This document shows positions 33,481 through 45,451 of a stretch of 64,000 nt of DNA, one piece after another. Position 1 is the first letter of the stretch; each line of letters starts with the position of its first letter. The translations under genes and the position numbers were made by a program. The notes under the pieces were generated by a model, which saw only the letters and a program-made list of their open reading frames with translations, searched no databases and was not told where the DNA came from. This DNA comes from Siphonodentalium dalli (taxonomy: Eukaryota > Mollusca > Scaphopoda > Gadilida > Siphonodentaliidae): contig CP136069.1 of NCBI GenBank assembly GCA_032622095.1, positions 121,758,126 through 121,822,125 of the forward strand, given 5' to 3'.

Positions 33481-35050
33481 TGCAGCCGGACCTCACACGA
33501 ATCTCATACCGTTTGGAAGTGTACCTATAGGCATGTGGATAATACCCCATTTAAACGATGACATCTAACAAGGGACGTGGTCGCATTGTTTTTGTTGTAC
33601 TGATAAAGGGTCATCAGTTGAAAAATGGGTGTAAGGTTGGAAATTTACACTTGATGCATAAGTTGGAAAATAACAGTTCTGAGGGAGCGTGTGAATAGAA
33701 TGTCTCCTATAGCAGTTAGGTCCGCTTTTGCATGGTCTTGATAAGGTGGGATAGAGTTGGAAATTGCAATATGTACACCCCAACAGAGAACCACTATACA
33801 AACGTCCCTGCATCCAACACACATTCGAAAAACTAAACCAGGAATATGCAGCAGTGTACATGTAAGAGTGCATATGGACGTATACGCGGGATTACTTCAG
33901 CACCACGTGGCGACCTCCAGCCTGTCATTTCCTGGGTCCGGGTAACGCGGACGGGTTACATACGAGACATATACTTAGTTGAAGTGCACTGCTGTGTTGT
34001 TTCGCTGAACGCGCGTTTTGTCCCATATTCGATCAATTCTTTTACGCCCGCGCGTCGACAATACATAAATGTGTATATAGATATATTGTAACGGACTCAT
34101 TAAAGCCACCCCGTGATTAGCCAGCGCAATGCTTATTGATCTCGTTCGGGTCTCTTGTGTATTTTAAAGTGTCCATTAAATTTAATTTATGCGCGAATAA
34201 AGGTGCATGTGTTTAATAACAATAACACCTGATCTTGAGGCAGGTGCACAAAACAATACCTATATACATACATGACATGTGACATTATATTAGAGCAACT
34301 GGGCATGTACATCAGTCATGTGTTCTATGTGGTGGATCTTATATTGTATTGATGTATTCCTCACGAGACGCCGACGCTTAATATAGTGACTCTGCTTCCG
34401 GTCCTTAGTTTTCTGTCGAGTGCATGGGTGCGCATTGAGTTGGAAAGTTTAGTTAAAATCAACGTTTTAGGATGCGTTTTTCTCGCATGTAATGGCATAT
34501 CGTTGTGGATATAAATATATATGGATTAAGGATTATTATTCCGTTACGTCGACTCACAGTGGATATAGGATATGAATAAAATCAGACCATGCATGATCTA
34601 CAGGATTTGTGCGCTTGATTATTTTGTTGATTAACAGATTCGTCGAGTGTACATATATATACGAATGTGGAGGCAAATATAAATGTTCTTTAAACTTGTG
34701 TGAATCAACAAACTGAATGGACGACTCTTCATAGACCACTCCTAAATGATTCGACACTAGAAAGTACTAACATGAAATGCTGGAATAGGAGTTCTTTGAC
34801 ATTGGGCGCGAATTACATGTAGCATGTGTCCATGTCGATGAGTATGCACACAACGCAGGGTGCATAGACGGACTTAATCGATAAATTGACCACCAGGTGC
34901 AGTTAAGATAACATACTCTATATTTTTATAAATGATACTTTCGCCAAAACAATACAAACGTTGCAAATGAATACGCATGCACAACGAATATACAAAGATG
35001 GCCAACAGTTAAACCGACTAATGGAAACTAGCAACTAAGCGGATTGGCAG
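33481..35050. other. no gene recognised
   Basis: Words such as GGTTGGAAATTTACACTTGATG (33630-33670) recur around 35750-35830 and 54890-54950, showing dispersed repeats. Open frames 33565-33873 (-) and 33757-34091 (+) have no recognisable domain. Confidence 0.4.
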
Positions 35051-35287
35051 GCACTTTTCGTCGGCACTATGTTAAGAAGATCAATATGTGTTAGAGCGAA
35101 CGCACCGAGTCAACAGACGAACAACGAGAGGCAGAGGAAGGACGAAAAGGGACTGATCATTATTGGGCCGTATAGACCGAAACCACGACCTGTCTACGTA
35201 CAGCCACCTGCACTGATCAGGTCAATTTATGTACGTGCAAATGCTCCATCGCACAGCTTCAGTAGCCATAGTGGTGTCAACGAGCAG
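35051..35287 (+). CDS. candidate coding exon with duplicated RSIxVRANAPS peptide
   Basis: 79 codons open from a possible acceptor (TTGGCAG, ending 35050) to a good donor CAG|GTAATA at 35287/35288, phase 0 at both ends. An in-frame ATG at 35069 could instead make this a first coding exon (73 codons). From that ATG, residues 4-14 and 51-61 are the same peptide (RSICVRANAPS and RSIYVRANAPS). Of the 11 codon pairs, nine differ only synonymously, one is identical and one is replaced (Cys/Tyr). This pattern is expected only under selection on protein. Between them is a Pro/Arg-rich stretch (GPYRPKPRPVYVQPP). There is no signal peptide in this exon. Function unknown; a repetitive secreted or precursor protein would fit. 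Neighbouring exons were not found. Confidence 0.5.
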
Positions 35288-36402
35288 GTAATATTAATGA
35301 TAACACCAAGGCCGTACGCAAGTTTTGTCTATCATACATGTACATTTGTCATTTGTACATGTTGTTTCATAGAGATTTTCTGAAATCTGTCTGGATATTT
35401 TTCGTTAGAAATTCAGAACATGCTAGTAATGTGACTCGAATTTAAGATACATCGATTACTTGAAACACGTTCTACTTTGAACACGATCTCTCGGACTTGA
35501 CACTACATTCATAAACCCCCCATCTGTACGTTTTCAATACCAGAAAATAATTACATCGGACCCGAGAGCCTATTAATAGAAGGTTTGGGTGGCTAAATGT
35601 GGTATTTCAAAAGAGGAAGTTTTAAATCTAGCAAAAATTTCAATGATCGCCTCTTATAAGAGTCGTCCATGCTTTCGTCAACCTAAAGCAGTAGATAATA
35701 AAGATCGCTCTCCATTATGAGCTTCTGTGATCGTGGGTAATAACTTTTAACATTTGGAAATTGCATACCTGACACAAGATTATTTGGAAAATTCACACCA
35801 ACAATAGGTTGAAATTGTTTTCGTATAGTGTGATTTTCCAACAATTTATTAGTGGGGGATTTGTTGTTTTTTAGCCCATGCATGCGGCATTTTCTTACTT
35901 TTGGTAAAACACTTTGACTGAAATGGAGATTGCCCAACTGTAGTATGGGTGTCAGGGTGTCAGGTTGGACATTTCCAACACTTAGAAAGCTTTAGGCTTG
36001 CTAGGATTTCGCATCTTTCATGTTCATATTAAAAAAATAATTCTGGTCCCTCCCCCGTGGCTAATTAATTTACGAAAATCAGGTGTGAATTTGATTGATT
36101 GACTGGTTGAGGGTTTATCGTCGTTTATCACGACCAATAACAGAATCAGGAGTCACAAGAGATCGCAGCGAAGCAACTATATGTAGATGAATCAGACATT
36201 CGATTAGAATAAAACAGTAAGCTATGTACAAATAAAAGCACCCTAGATGAAATATTTCCTCTTGGAGTCAGGAGTATAAATTCAAGAACTGACTTGTGTG
36301 CAAGCATAACATAGAACGCATAAAAGTAGTACAATAATACAAAATCAATAGCAATTAAATAACAAGGAATTACCCAGACTGAATGCCAAAATATTTACAA
36401 GG
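35288..36402. other. no gene recognised; dispersed repeats
   Basis: If 35051-35287 is an exon, its intron begins here. A block at 35638-35690 matches 8697-8745, and 35740-35900 shares words with 54890-55040 (TTGGACATTT, TTTGTTGTTTTTAG). No second exon of the same gene stands out. Confidence 0.4.
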
Positions 36403-36585
36403 TTATAATCTGATGAATCGTGCATGAGCCTTTATCAATGCGTCAAGCTGACGGCCGGGTGGGTCCAACATAATGTCATCCTGCACCCAACCGACAGCTT
36501 CCGCCCACAAACACTGCTTTTTGTCTCCTGGTGGTAATCGTTTCTCGTCAAACATCTGGTCAAACCCCGAGGCCCGATCCGTCAT
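36403..36585 (-). CDS. candidate terminal exon, unknown protein (60 codons)
   Basis: On the minus strand 60 codons from ATG at 36585 to TAA at 36403-36405 use many G/C-rich codons (CGG GCC TCG, GTC GGG TGG GTG CAG, CCC GGC CGT CAG), unlike the flanks. The peptide opens MTDRASGFDQMF and contains LPPGDKKQCLWAEAVGW. It reads like real protein, but I recognise no domain. The frame is closed 48 bases upstream by TAA. CCTGAG directly before the ATG could be an acceptor, weakly supported. Alternatives are a decayed transposon piece or chance. Confidence 0.28.
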   Translation of the reverse strand: MTDRASGFDQMFDEKRLPPGDKKQCLWAEAVGWVQDDIMLDPPGRQLDALIKAHARFIRL

Positions 36586-38396
36586 CTCAGGTTTAAACCG
36601 CCGTGAGTCAGCAAAATCCGTGGTTTAAACCCGAGAACATAGGTCTCTAAGTAACACATTCGTCATATCTGGTCCAGCCAGACCAGTGGTTTAGCAGTAG
36701 TGTCTCTGTATCGTCGAGATAATTTATGTACTTTCGCAATGCGGACCGTCTCGTTTTACTGACTGCGAAAATAAATAATTACGACAGCGAGCATATCTTG
36801 ATTGGAAATATATCAGTTAGAAGCACTCACACATATAACGCGTGTGAGGATAAGTTTTTGTCAATTCTTTTGCGTTTTATAAGCTTAAACTGGCAACTAA
36901 ACCATCTAATTCGGCGGTCCAGCTAAACCAGCTTTACCGAGGCTGAACTTGAGATGTCGAATCTGTCTTTCCTTCATCGCGGTTTAGAATTGTCAAACAA
37001 TTAGTCAAAGGGTGGAGCTGTAAATAATCTCGAGCGAGAGCGTGTCTAAGTGGCGACTGCCGACTGGTGTTAACATGTCACAGCTTTGCTCAGATATGGA
37101 CATGTTCCTTCAGTATGATTTTTACAACTATCTTGGGGTTTTATTTTTTGGCTTGTGGCAATCACAAATACTGGTGTTTTCTACGAATTCAACGTTTTAA
37201 TTTTGACCCCAAAACGATGCTACTGCATGACCAGATATGCTATACACATAGTTTGCAATCCTGAACTTATACTGCTATATGAGATCATGCCACAAAACTC
37301 TACTCTGGCTACACCCATAAATTCCCATTATATTCGACCAGTTCAAACCCTGGGAACTTGTTGATTTTCTGCCGTATGACGGGAAATATATGACATTGAA
37401 AAAAGCAACGCATGTAATATAAATCTTTATTTAAAAGCTGTCCCTTTGCATGGATGCCCACTTCCAACAGTTCAGATGCCGCGTATGGTGTGCACTATAA
37501 GCAAATTGCCTTCACTTGACTGATCTCTTGGTCCAGGATTGACTCGATTATGGAGCCTTTATTCAGCGTCAGAGGGGCCTGCAGCCCCTTTGTGCGGTAG
37601 GAGCCTGCGACACCCTGCGAACATTTTGATTATTTGAACATTTTTTTTTTTTTAATTAATTAAGTAAATTTAAAACAAACAAATATGATTTTGAATTTTG
37701 TTTAGTTCCTGTTAGATTAAACTCCTTACTCAATTTAACAACACAATTTTTCTTATTTTTATATAAAAAAAAATTTAATCCAATGAGCGTGCACGTGTTA
37801 GCGATAATTTATGACGTGTCAATAACCATTATATCGGCCTGTATTTTGGTCCGATTGGTAAGAGGGTAGTCTGAATGCATGCTCATATCACCGAATCGAG
37901 TTGTCAATTAGCTGGCAACTGAACGACAATAACGCCCCCTTAGATCCGGTTTGGCTGGACCACCAATGTAGGTTTAAACCAAGTTTAAACGAATAGAATA
38001 TCGTATAGCTGCAACTGGCTCAACTTGAGTGGATTGTTTGGGAGCAACAGAAAACTTTTGCATCTTCAGTAGACGTTTCCACGGCCTGTGAAACATGCTC
38101 TTGTATATGAGTTATATCGGTTGCGTTAAGTTGTGTTGCTTGTGATACCCAACTGATGTTGGTCTGACTGCTATCTGTTTCAGTAACGGCATCAGCACAC
38201 GCTTTTATAGAAGCGATTGCAGATTATATGACTGGTTCTATTGATGGTCGGGCACATCTATTTTCTTGGCATCGAAATATCACAGATGTTTCTCGGCCTT
38301 ACTCCTTTGAATTATTTTAAGTTAATCGTGCAACATATCCTCGCGTAAATACGCACATAAAATCGACCTATAATGTTAAATGGGTACATACAATGT
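36586..38396. other. no gene recognised; dispersed repeats
   Basis: GTTTAAAC and GGTCCAGCCAGACC/GGTTTGGCTGGACC words recur around 36590-36700, 36905-36930 and 37945-37995. The stretch 37290-37400 matches 30930-31015. The GC-rich block 37545-37620 matches 11775-11890. Homopolymer T and A runs lie at 37640-37652 and 37765-37775. No coding signal. Confidence 0.45.
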
Positions 38397-38705
38397 GATT
38401 ATTTGATTCTGAAATAAGCACATAATGGAGTCATACCTGTTATTTTATTTTTGGCGCGGGCCGCAGTGAAATCACTTGCTAGAGAGCGTGCACCTGAAAA
38501 GTCATGTTGATTAATTGTGGCATTGTCTCCACATAATCTGCTGAGAATAGCCTCATTATGAGTCGATAATGTGACTAAAAAGCTCTCAAATATTTCAGCA
38601 CATTATTGACTCAAAATGAGCCAATTCTAAGCAGATTAACTACCTAAAACAAGTTATATTATACGCAGATAGTGTGCGTATTTTTGGGAGAACAGGATGG
38701 ATAGT
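38397..38705 (+). repeat. dispersed repeat with internal 39-bp-arm hairpin
   Basis: Begins TTGATTCTGAAATAAGC, carries GGCGCGGGCCGCAGTGAAA and ends near GAGAACAGGATGG. It is related to 39425-39640 and 11950-12130. Inside, 38535-38573 pairs with 38599-38637 (AATCTGCTGAGAATAG and GAATTCTAAGCAGATT type arms, five or six mismatches). Confidence 0.7.
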
Positions 38706-39424
38706 CCCATTTTGGGACATAAACGATCGATTGGGACGATCGATTGCAATATGTGCACCTTTAGAGTTTGCACAGCGTCCACACTTTAACTCCATGAGGA
38801 GTTAACTACGCCAATATTTCTGATTCCGAAGAATCAGCTATATCGCGGGTTCTCACGCAGCTCTGTTACTGTTCAATGTCTTGTGAGGAGTAATCAACAC
38901 TGGTGTTTGTGCAATAGATGTAAATTTCATAAGAGCGTCAGCGTGGCCCAGTCCAGATAGGTTTGATCGATTTGAATTGCCCGGCTATGCTTTGTATCGA
39001 TGTACTGTTGACAAATACAGAAGGTATCTTGACATTCGGATAACCAAGAACCTAGTAACGAGGATATACCTCAGAACCAGTGGAACTTAGCCAGTTATCA
39101 TCCTTATGTTTTGGATTGTTTTGAGTTGTTGCCATATGAAAAGCAAATAATCGACTACTAGCCCAACAGCAGCCTCAGACTACCCTTCGAATTGTGATCG
39201 TACCAATGATTGGTGCATAGATGAAGCGGTGACCCGTCTAGCCGCTGCATCATCTCGGTACCTCCCCACATCGAGATACGCGTGAACATTGCAAGATGAT
39301 TGAAACAAACAGTTAACGGTTATGAGGACGAAATGCTAAGAGACATGACACAAAAGAAACAACAAACACAAAACAGAACAAACAACAAGACACCAGGACC
39401 TAATTATTCACATTAGTTCATGTT
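38706..39424. other. no gene recognised
   Basis: Unremarkable sequence; A/C-rich tract AACAACAAAC near 39360-39390. Confidence 0.4.
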
Positions 39425-39640
39425 GAACTTTTTAGATTCTGAAATAAGCCCAAAATGGACTTATGCTCGTTATATTGTTATATGTCACGTACCAACGCAT
39501 ATTATAAAGAGCGTACAAATGGTAAGTCGATTTAGTTTCACATCGAGCGTAATTCAGATTCAAATAATGTCGATATGGGCTTATTTGTGTTTCTGAAATA
39601 TGTTCAATATGAGCTTAATTTCAGAAGAACAGGATGACAA
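39425..39640 (+). repeat. dispersed repeat, second copy
   Basis: TTAGATTCTGAAATAAGCCC, ATGGACTTATGCTCG, AAGAGCGT and a terminal AGAACAGGATGAC match 38397-38705 in order and orientation. Confidence 0.7.
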
Positions 39641-41551
39641 ACTATACGCAATGAAACTGATGATATATGAACTTCAAGAGCCTCCACTCAATACTTCCCG
39701 AGAAATTCTTCGGTGAGCATGTCTTGTGCATGGTGGTTCAAGTCCCAATATACACAAACATGTTTCCAGTCTTTAAAGGGACATTCACGTTTATGTATTC
39801 ATGGTGGTATCCATACACGAATAACGGCTAACAAATTGATATTGAAGTAGTTATGACGTGATACAAAACAGAAAGCGCGTCTATTGATTCTTATATTTAG
39901 TTTTATAGCATCGGGTTATTCCTCTTAGTGCGAAAGTGAATCGACTAGCCGTGTACTTTGAGTCAAGATTGTGTCATCTCTGTTGAATAGCATCATATAT
40001 ACGCTAAATATACATGTACGTGGATGGTGAAGCAGACATGTGTAGCGGAAGATAGCCAGATGATATATGTTTAGTTGTATTCCGCTAAACATTGATAACG
40101 GCAAGAATTATTTGTCAATTTGTGCGTGGAAACTTTTCACCATTATTGAATGCGTTCGCTATATATAGTCCGGAACGATTGATCTTATTTGACTGTCTAG
40201 ATTTTGCATCCTCCAATTATCAAATGGAACTGTTTGGCACCGCGCGCGAGAAACTTATGAAACCAACGAGAAATTATTCATCGGTGTTAGAGTTACATTA
40301 AGGCTAATAATCGATTTCTTGATTAGGAGAATTTTAAACTAGCGATCGATATATACATGTTAACATGACAACATACAACCACTCCCCTGTCGGCGATCAA
40401 CTCTCACTCAGTTTGACGCATCCCTAACTACAACTGCATGGCAGCTAGTTATATCATTTCGATGTACAATCTAACATCTCAATCTGTCCTTACAGCCACA
40501 GTGTATACATTTCATTATATATCTATTCCAGTTTATTGTATTCGGTATATATATTCACTATATATGTTTAGTCTAATGTAACTTTATATACGTGTTATCC
40601 AGGAAGGTTGTCAAACTCTTTTTTATATTGTTGTGGGGGGCGTTGACAAATTACACGTAGAAATAACTTGTGCCCACATCCAGTTATAGCGCGTTGCTAA
40701 TAAAATATGTTTAAACCAAAATATTCCGCGTTTTGATTGTGGCTTGTCGGCATCAAACTTCCATTACGATTGATGCTTCGAATTTATAAACAGAAAAACT
40801 CAAATCATTGCCACAAATTCTTTCAACTTGAGCAGAGATATCACTGGTGCAATCACACTCATTATTATACGGCCCAAATATGATCGAAATCGGTGTAACG
40901 CAATGTTTTTTTCGAAAATGACCAAAAATAATTTCATTTATCCAAACCTCAAAATGAGTTTGTAACGGGAACGACACGAGAATCAAATTTATAGTATGGC
41001 CAATGCAGATCATCTGCTAAAATACCAGGCGTTTTAACTAGCATGCATAATACAGTAAATAAAATCATTGTTCTTCGTGATAGGTTTGCCTAATAAAATG
41101 AGTCAAATATAATTCACATTGTTTTAACATTGACTGGTCCAGATAATTGATTAGGTGATACAGTTTAATGGACCACGTAATGTATCAGGGCAGTGCACAA
41201 TAAAATAATGGGCCACCAAATGCAATAAAACATTAATGCGGATTAACGCTAATGAATCCATTGTTTGTCACACGACTGAATGGTGGGTGGTGGGTAGTGG
41301 TATTTTGCACGGGGTCGACATAAATTTGTTTACTTGGTTGGTCGCAGTTATGTTATTATAATTATATACAATGCTAGATATTCAATAAAAAAAAAGTATT
41401 TATAAATTGTGAGCCCAGAAAAATGAGGATTTTATTTGGCCCAAAAACAATCAGAATTGGCCAACCGATTTTTCGGCCCAACATGAACACTTGTGTAGCG
41501 AGACGTTCCTAATTAGAAATAATTCTTAGCGTTCTGTCGTATTCATTGTCG
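39641..41551. other. no gene recognised
   Basis: Open frames 40092-40301 (+) and 40753-41013 (-) show no known domain. No clear repeats. Confidence 0.4.
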
Positions 41552-42812
41552 CTATATATGATACTAGAAGGTGGACCCGACTTCGTCCGGGCTGTTTCCC
41601 CTCTGCTTTTCGGCGAATTGCGCGATTTAACCTTGAATTGTCCATTTTGAAGGTCAAGGTCACGATTTGACCCGTCCAAAACACTGGCCGGACAAAAGTA
41701 CCCGACAAAAGTGCTTTTCGGCGAATTGCGCGATTTGACCTTGAATTGTCCATTCCCCTCTGCTTTTCTGCGAATTGCGCGATTTGACCTTGAGTTGTCA
41801 ATTTTGAAGGTCAAGGTCAGGTGGGGTCACAATTTGACCCGTCCAAAACACTGCCCGGACAAAAGTACCTGACAAACGTACCCGTCGAAATCCATCCGGT
41901 TTTACCCGATTTGACCTTGAATTGATCATTTTGAAGGTCAAGGTCAGGTCGGGGTCACGACGTGACCCGTCCAAAACACTCAGTGCTTTGACCTTGAATT
42001 GACCATTTTGAAGGTCAAGGTCAGGTGAGGTCACGATTTGACCCATCAAACACACTGCCCGGACAAAAGTTATCCATCCGGTTTTATCCGATTTGACCTC
42101 GAATTGATCATTTTGAAGGTCAAGGTCAGGTCGGGATCACGATTTGACCCGTCCAAAACACTCAGTGGACAAAAGTAACCCTATGTATCAAATTTTGTGG
42201 AAATCCTATCACAATTCGCGATTTGACCTTGACGTGACCAGATTTCAAGGTCAAGGTCTCGTCGCACGGGTAAATGAATAGGCTTATGAGACTCCCCATA
42301 CGAAAGTATCCCTAGACACTAATTTTCATCGAAATCCCGTGATATTCGGGCGTTTGACCTTGAAATGACCCGACTTCAAGGTCAAAGTCACGTCGCACGG
42401 GCAAATTAATAGGCCTATGCCACTCCCCGGCCGAAAGTACCCCCACATACCAAGTTTCATCGAAATCCCGTGATATTCGGGCGTTTGACCGTGAATGACC
42501 CGATTCCAAGGTTAAGGTCACGTCGTACGGGCAAATTAATAGGCCTGTGCCACTCCCCGACCGAAAGTACCCCCACATACCAAGTTTCATCGAAATCCCG
42601 TGATATTCGGGCGTTTGACCTCGAAATGACCCGATTTCAAGGTCAATTTCACGTCGCACGGACAAATTAATATGCCTATGCCAGTCCCCGGTCGAAAATA
42701 CCCCCACATACCAAGTTTCATCGAAATCGGCTAAGCCGTTTTCGAGTCCATCGCGATCACACAGACACACAGACACACACACACACAGATCTTCCAAAAT
42801 ATATAATAGACT
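41552..42812. repeat. array of RTE-like repeat units rich in TGACCTTGA/TCAAGGTCA
   Basis: Units of about 80-130 bp repeat the order GCGATTTGACCTTGAATTG, TTTTGAAGGTCAAGGTCA, TCACGATTTGACCCGTCC and AAAACACT. Toward the right end they become ATCGAAATCCCGTGATATTC units ending in ACCAAGTTTCATCGAAATC and a CACACAGACACA run with TTCCAAAATATATA. That tail is typical of RTE-type LINE or derived SINE 3' ends. Long open frames here on both strands are repeat artefacts. Confidence 0.75.
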
Positions 42813-43195
42813 AGCCGATGAGCCCGACGTTGTCCGGGCTATTCAAAAACAAAATTTCAAGTCGATAGCTCTACCTGTTTCCGAGATCTGGTCTGCGCAT
42901 GCACGAAGCTGGCTTCGCACGGGCTCGGCGACCCGATAAAATTCGTATCCGGGGCAAGATACATTCACATAGCAAATTTCAAGTCGATAGCTCCACCCGT
43001 TTCCGAGATCTCGTCTGTGCATGCGCTGCACGGGCGTCGCACGGGCTCGCCAATACGACAATGACGACCGCCTGGTCAAACTACACACACGTACCAAGTT
43101 TCGTCCCGATCGGTCGAGAATCGTAGATTTGTATAAATGACATACATACAGACAGACAGACAGACAGACAGAGGTCTTCAAAATATATAGGAGAC
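42813..43195 (+). repeat. RTE-tail-like SINE or LINE fragment, unit 1
   Basis: Starts ACTAGCCGATGAGCCCGACG, contains twice TTTCAAGTCGATAGCTC followed by CCGTTTCCGAGATCT, and ends TACCAAGTTTCGTCCCGATC, GACAGACAGACAGACAG, CTTCAAAATATATAGGAG. The structure is like the 3' end of RTE-clade retrotransposons. Confidence 0.75.
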
Positions 43196-43713
43196 TAGCC
43201 GATGAGCCCGACGTTGTCCGTGCTATTCAAAAACCAAATTTCAAGTCGATAGCTCCACCCGTTTCCGAGATCTGGTCTGCGCATGCGCGAAGCTGGCGTC
43301 GCACGGGCTCGGCGACCCTATAAAATTCGTATCCGGGGCAAGATACATTCACATACCAAATTTCAAGTCGATAGCTCCACCCGTTTCCGAGATCTCGTCT
43401 GCGCATGCGCGAAGCTGGCGTCGCACGGGCTCGGCGACCCGATAAAATTCGTATCCGGGGCAAGGTACATTCACATAGCAAATTTCAAGGCGATAGCTCC
43501 ACCCGTTTCCGAGATCTCGTCTGCGCATGCGCTGCACGGGCGTCGCACGGGCTCGCCAATACGACAACGACGACCGCCTGGTCAAACTACACACACGTAC
43601 CAAGTTTCGTCCCGATCGGTCGAGAATCGTAGATTTGTATTAATGACAGACAGACAGACAAACAAACAGACAGACAGACAGACAGACAGAGGTTTTCAAA
43701 ATATATATGAGAT
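43196..43713 (+). repeat. RTE-tail-like SINE or LINE fragment, unit 2
   Basis: Directly repeats unit 1 with the same start and end (about 95% identical). It has one extra internal copy of the GTCGATAGCTCCACCC...GCGACCC block, so unequal exchange or slippage has expanded it. It ends at GACAGACAGACAGAGG and TTTTCAAAATATATATGAGA. Confidence 0.8.
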
Positions 43714-44192
43714 ATGATGTAATTTACCGTTCAAGCTACACGCAACAAGGTTGACATCTCTATTATCATGTTAGTTACCACAATAACTAACGTGTTATAT
43801 GGCAAGTTGGCTACGTTAAGATGGAAGTGAGCTACATGTATTTCGTGGATTCAAGTTTTAAATCACACAATCCATCCACATCTCCCTTAATGTTGTTGTA
43901 TCCACTCTATGGTGATAATTCAACGTGAGATATACACTAATGTCAGTGACGATTTTATGGTTACCAGTTAAGGTATGGGACTAGTACCGACATTTACACA
44001 ATGATATTATTACGCCACCTGTGGTGTATCTAGCTGCTGAGATTTTGATATTGCGTGGTGGACAGGGCGAATGCATTGTGGGGCTTTTATTTATAGAGTT
44101 GGAAATTCCGTTTATTTAAAAGTCGGAACTACGCGACCAGTAGGCCAAGTCCAGTAAAACGGTTCGTTATAGGTGCTGGTTGTTATTGTTAT
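43714..44192. other. no gene recognised
   Basis: AT-rich sequence without a supported feature. Confidence 0.4.
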
Positions 44193-44285
44193 TTTAACGG
44201 AATTCTGAGTTGGTCATTCGCGAAACCAATATATTTTATATTCTATAATTAAAACCGTGGGTATATAATATATGATCCTCTTTGT
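44193..44285 (+). repeat. duplicated segment, copy 1
   Basis: TTTAACGGAATTCTGAG, then ACCAATATATTTTATATT and TAATATATGATCCT match 45925-46012 at roughly 75-80%. Confidence 0.75.
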
Positions 44286-44344
44286 GGATATTGTAGGAAG
44301 GTAAATTTAGCTAAAGCGGTGGGATATCTTGCAAGAAAACACAT

Positions 44345-45085
44345 TTCGGTTTGCGCTATAACTGCTCAATGTTTTAACGTGTTACACAACGTCTGATAAA
44401 AAGAGTTCTATCTGGAATATTCACACTATTTTTTCAGAGAACATGCATAGAGTAAACATAGTCCTATCGGACTATCGTAAAGTAGTTCCGTTTAATTCGG
44501 GATTAATTAACCCTCAGACTGCCGAAACTGCCGACAATAAATTCGCTTGTTCGTGTCCCCCGAAAATCAAACTTGCCTGTTTAGAGGTCCCATTTTCGTG
44601 GCTAATGGTGATAGAATCACAATTTTCAGTCAAGTTCATGGATAAATTACAATACACTTAATCGGCTTATGTCCGCGGCCATAAACCTGCGTTTTGATAA
44701 CAATTTATTTGAGACAAACTGTTGCGCGGGTATCAGTCGGCGCTTATCGGTTGAAGTTATTATGATCGTGCAGCCTGCACGTGCAACAAGTGTTCAAATA
44801 CAACAGAAGAAAAAAGTACTATGTCAAATAAATAACGTGATCAATGGACAGACAAGTTTCATTTCCGTGGGACACGAAAAAGCGAATTTAATGTCGTCAG
44901 TTTCGGCAGTCTGAGGGTTTTAATTAATCTCCTTTACGATATCCCGATAGGACTATGTTTACTCTATGTTCTCTGAAAAAAAATGGTGTGAATATTCCCG
45001 ATAGAACTATTTTTATCAGACGTTTTGTAACACATTAAAACATTGAGCAGTTAGCGCAATTTTCTGGAATTTCGGACTATTTCGT
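44345..45085. mobile_element. foldback element with about 200-bp arms
   Basis: The left arm (44345-44545) and right arm (about 44890-45085) are reverse complements over GCTCAATGTTTTAA, CGTCTGATAAAAA, GAATATTCACAC, CATAGAGTAAACATAGTCCT, GGGATTAATTAACCCTCAGA and CTGCCGAAACTG, with scattered differences and small indels. The 344-bp loop has two short open frames with no recognisable domain. Confidence 0.88.
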
Positions 45086-45451
45086 CTATAAAAATACGAT
45101 GAGCAACTGAAAATGTTTTTCAACATTCTGGAAGGGGTATATGTCCATGGTATATATGTTTAAAATTTCACGCATAAACTATGACAGATAACAAAGTTAT
45201 AATTAGTTTTGTAGGCCCACCATAAATCCCCTATAATAAACGCATGCCTCCGTAAGCACATGGCTTTGCTGTGGATACTTTCGTTCCCAGCATGCATCAT
45301 TCTCGCTATCTGTAAAATGTCTATGAACAATGGCTGTGCCATGCACTTTTAGCTTTGATCCGCATTTAGAAGCATTCTGGTGTGGCGAATGAGAAACCTG
45401 CAGTAATTTATAAGCCGTAGTTCATTGTAATAATTTGAAGAATTACTTATC
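45086..45451. other. no gene recognised
   Basis: Nothing noted between the foldback and the TTAA element. Confidence 0.4.

Noticed and set aside
39720-39745. GGTTCAAGTCCC resembling a tRNA T-arm
   Set aside because: No box A or acceptor pairing at the right distance, so neither a tRNA nor a SINE.
43627-43690. GACAGACA run as an independent microsatellite
   Set aside because: Same run occurs at the same place in the neighbouring unit, so it is part of the retroelement tail.
42312-43717. Long frames (up to 161 codons) over the RTE-like array
   Set aside because: Open on both strands and in step with non-coding repeat units; peptides contain no conserved domain.
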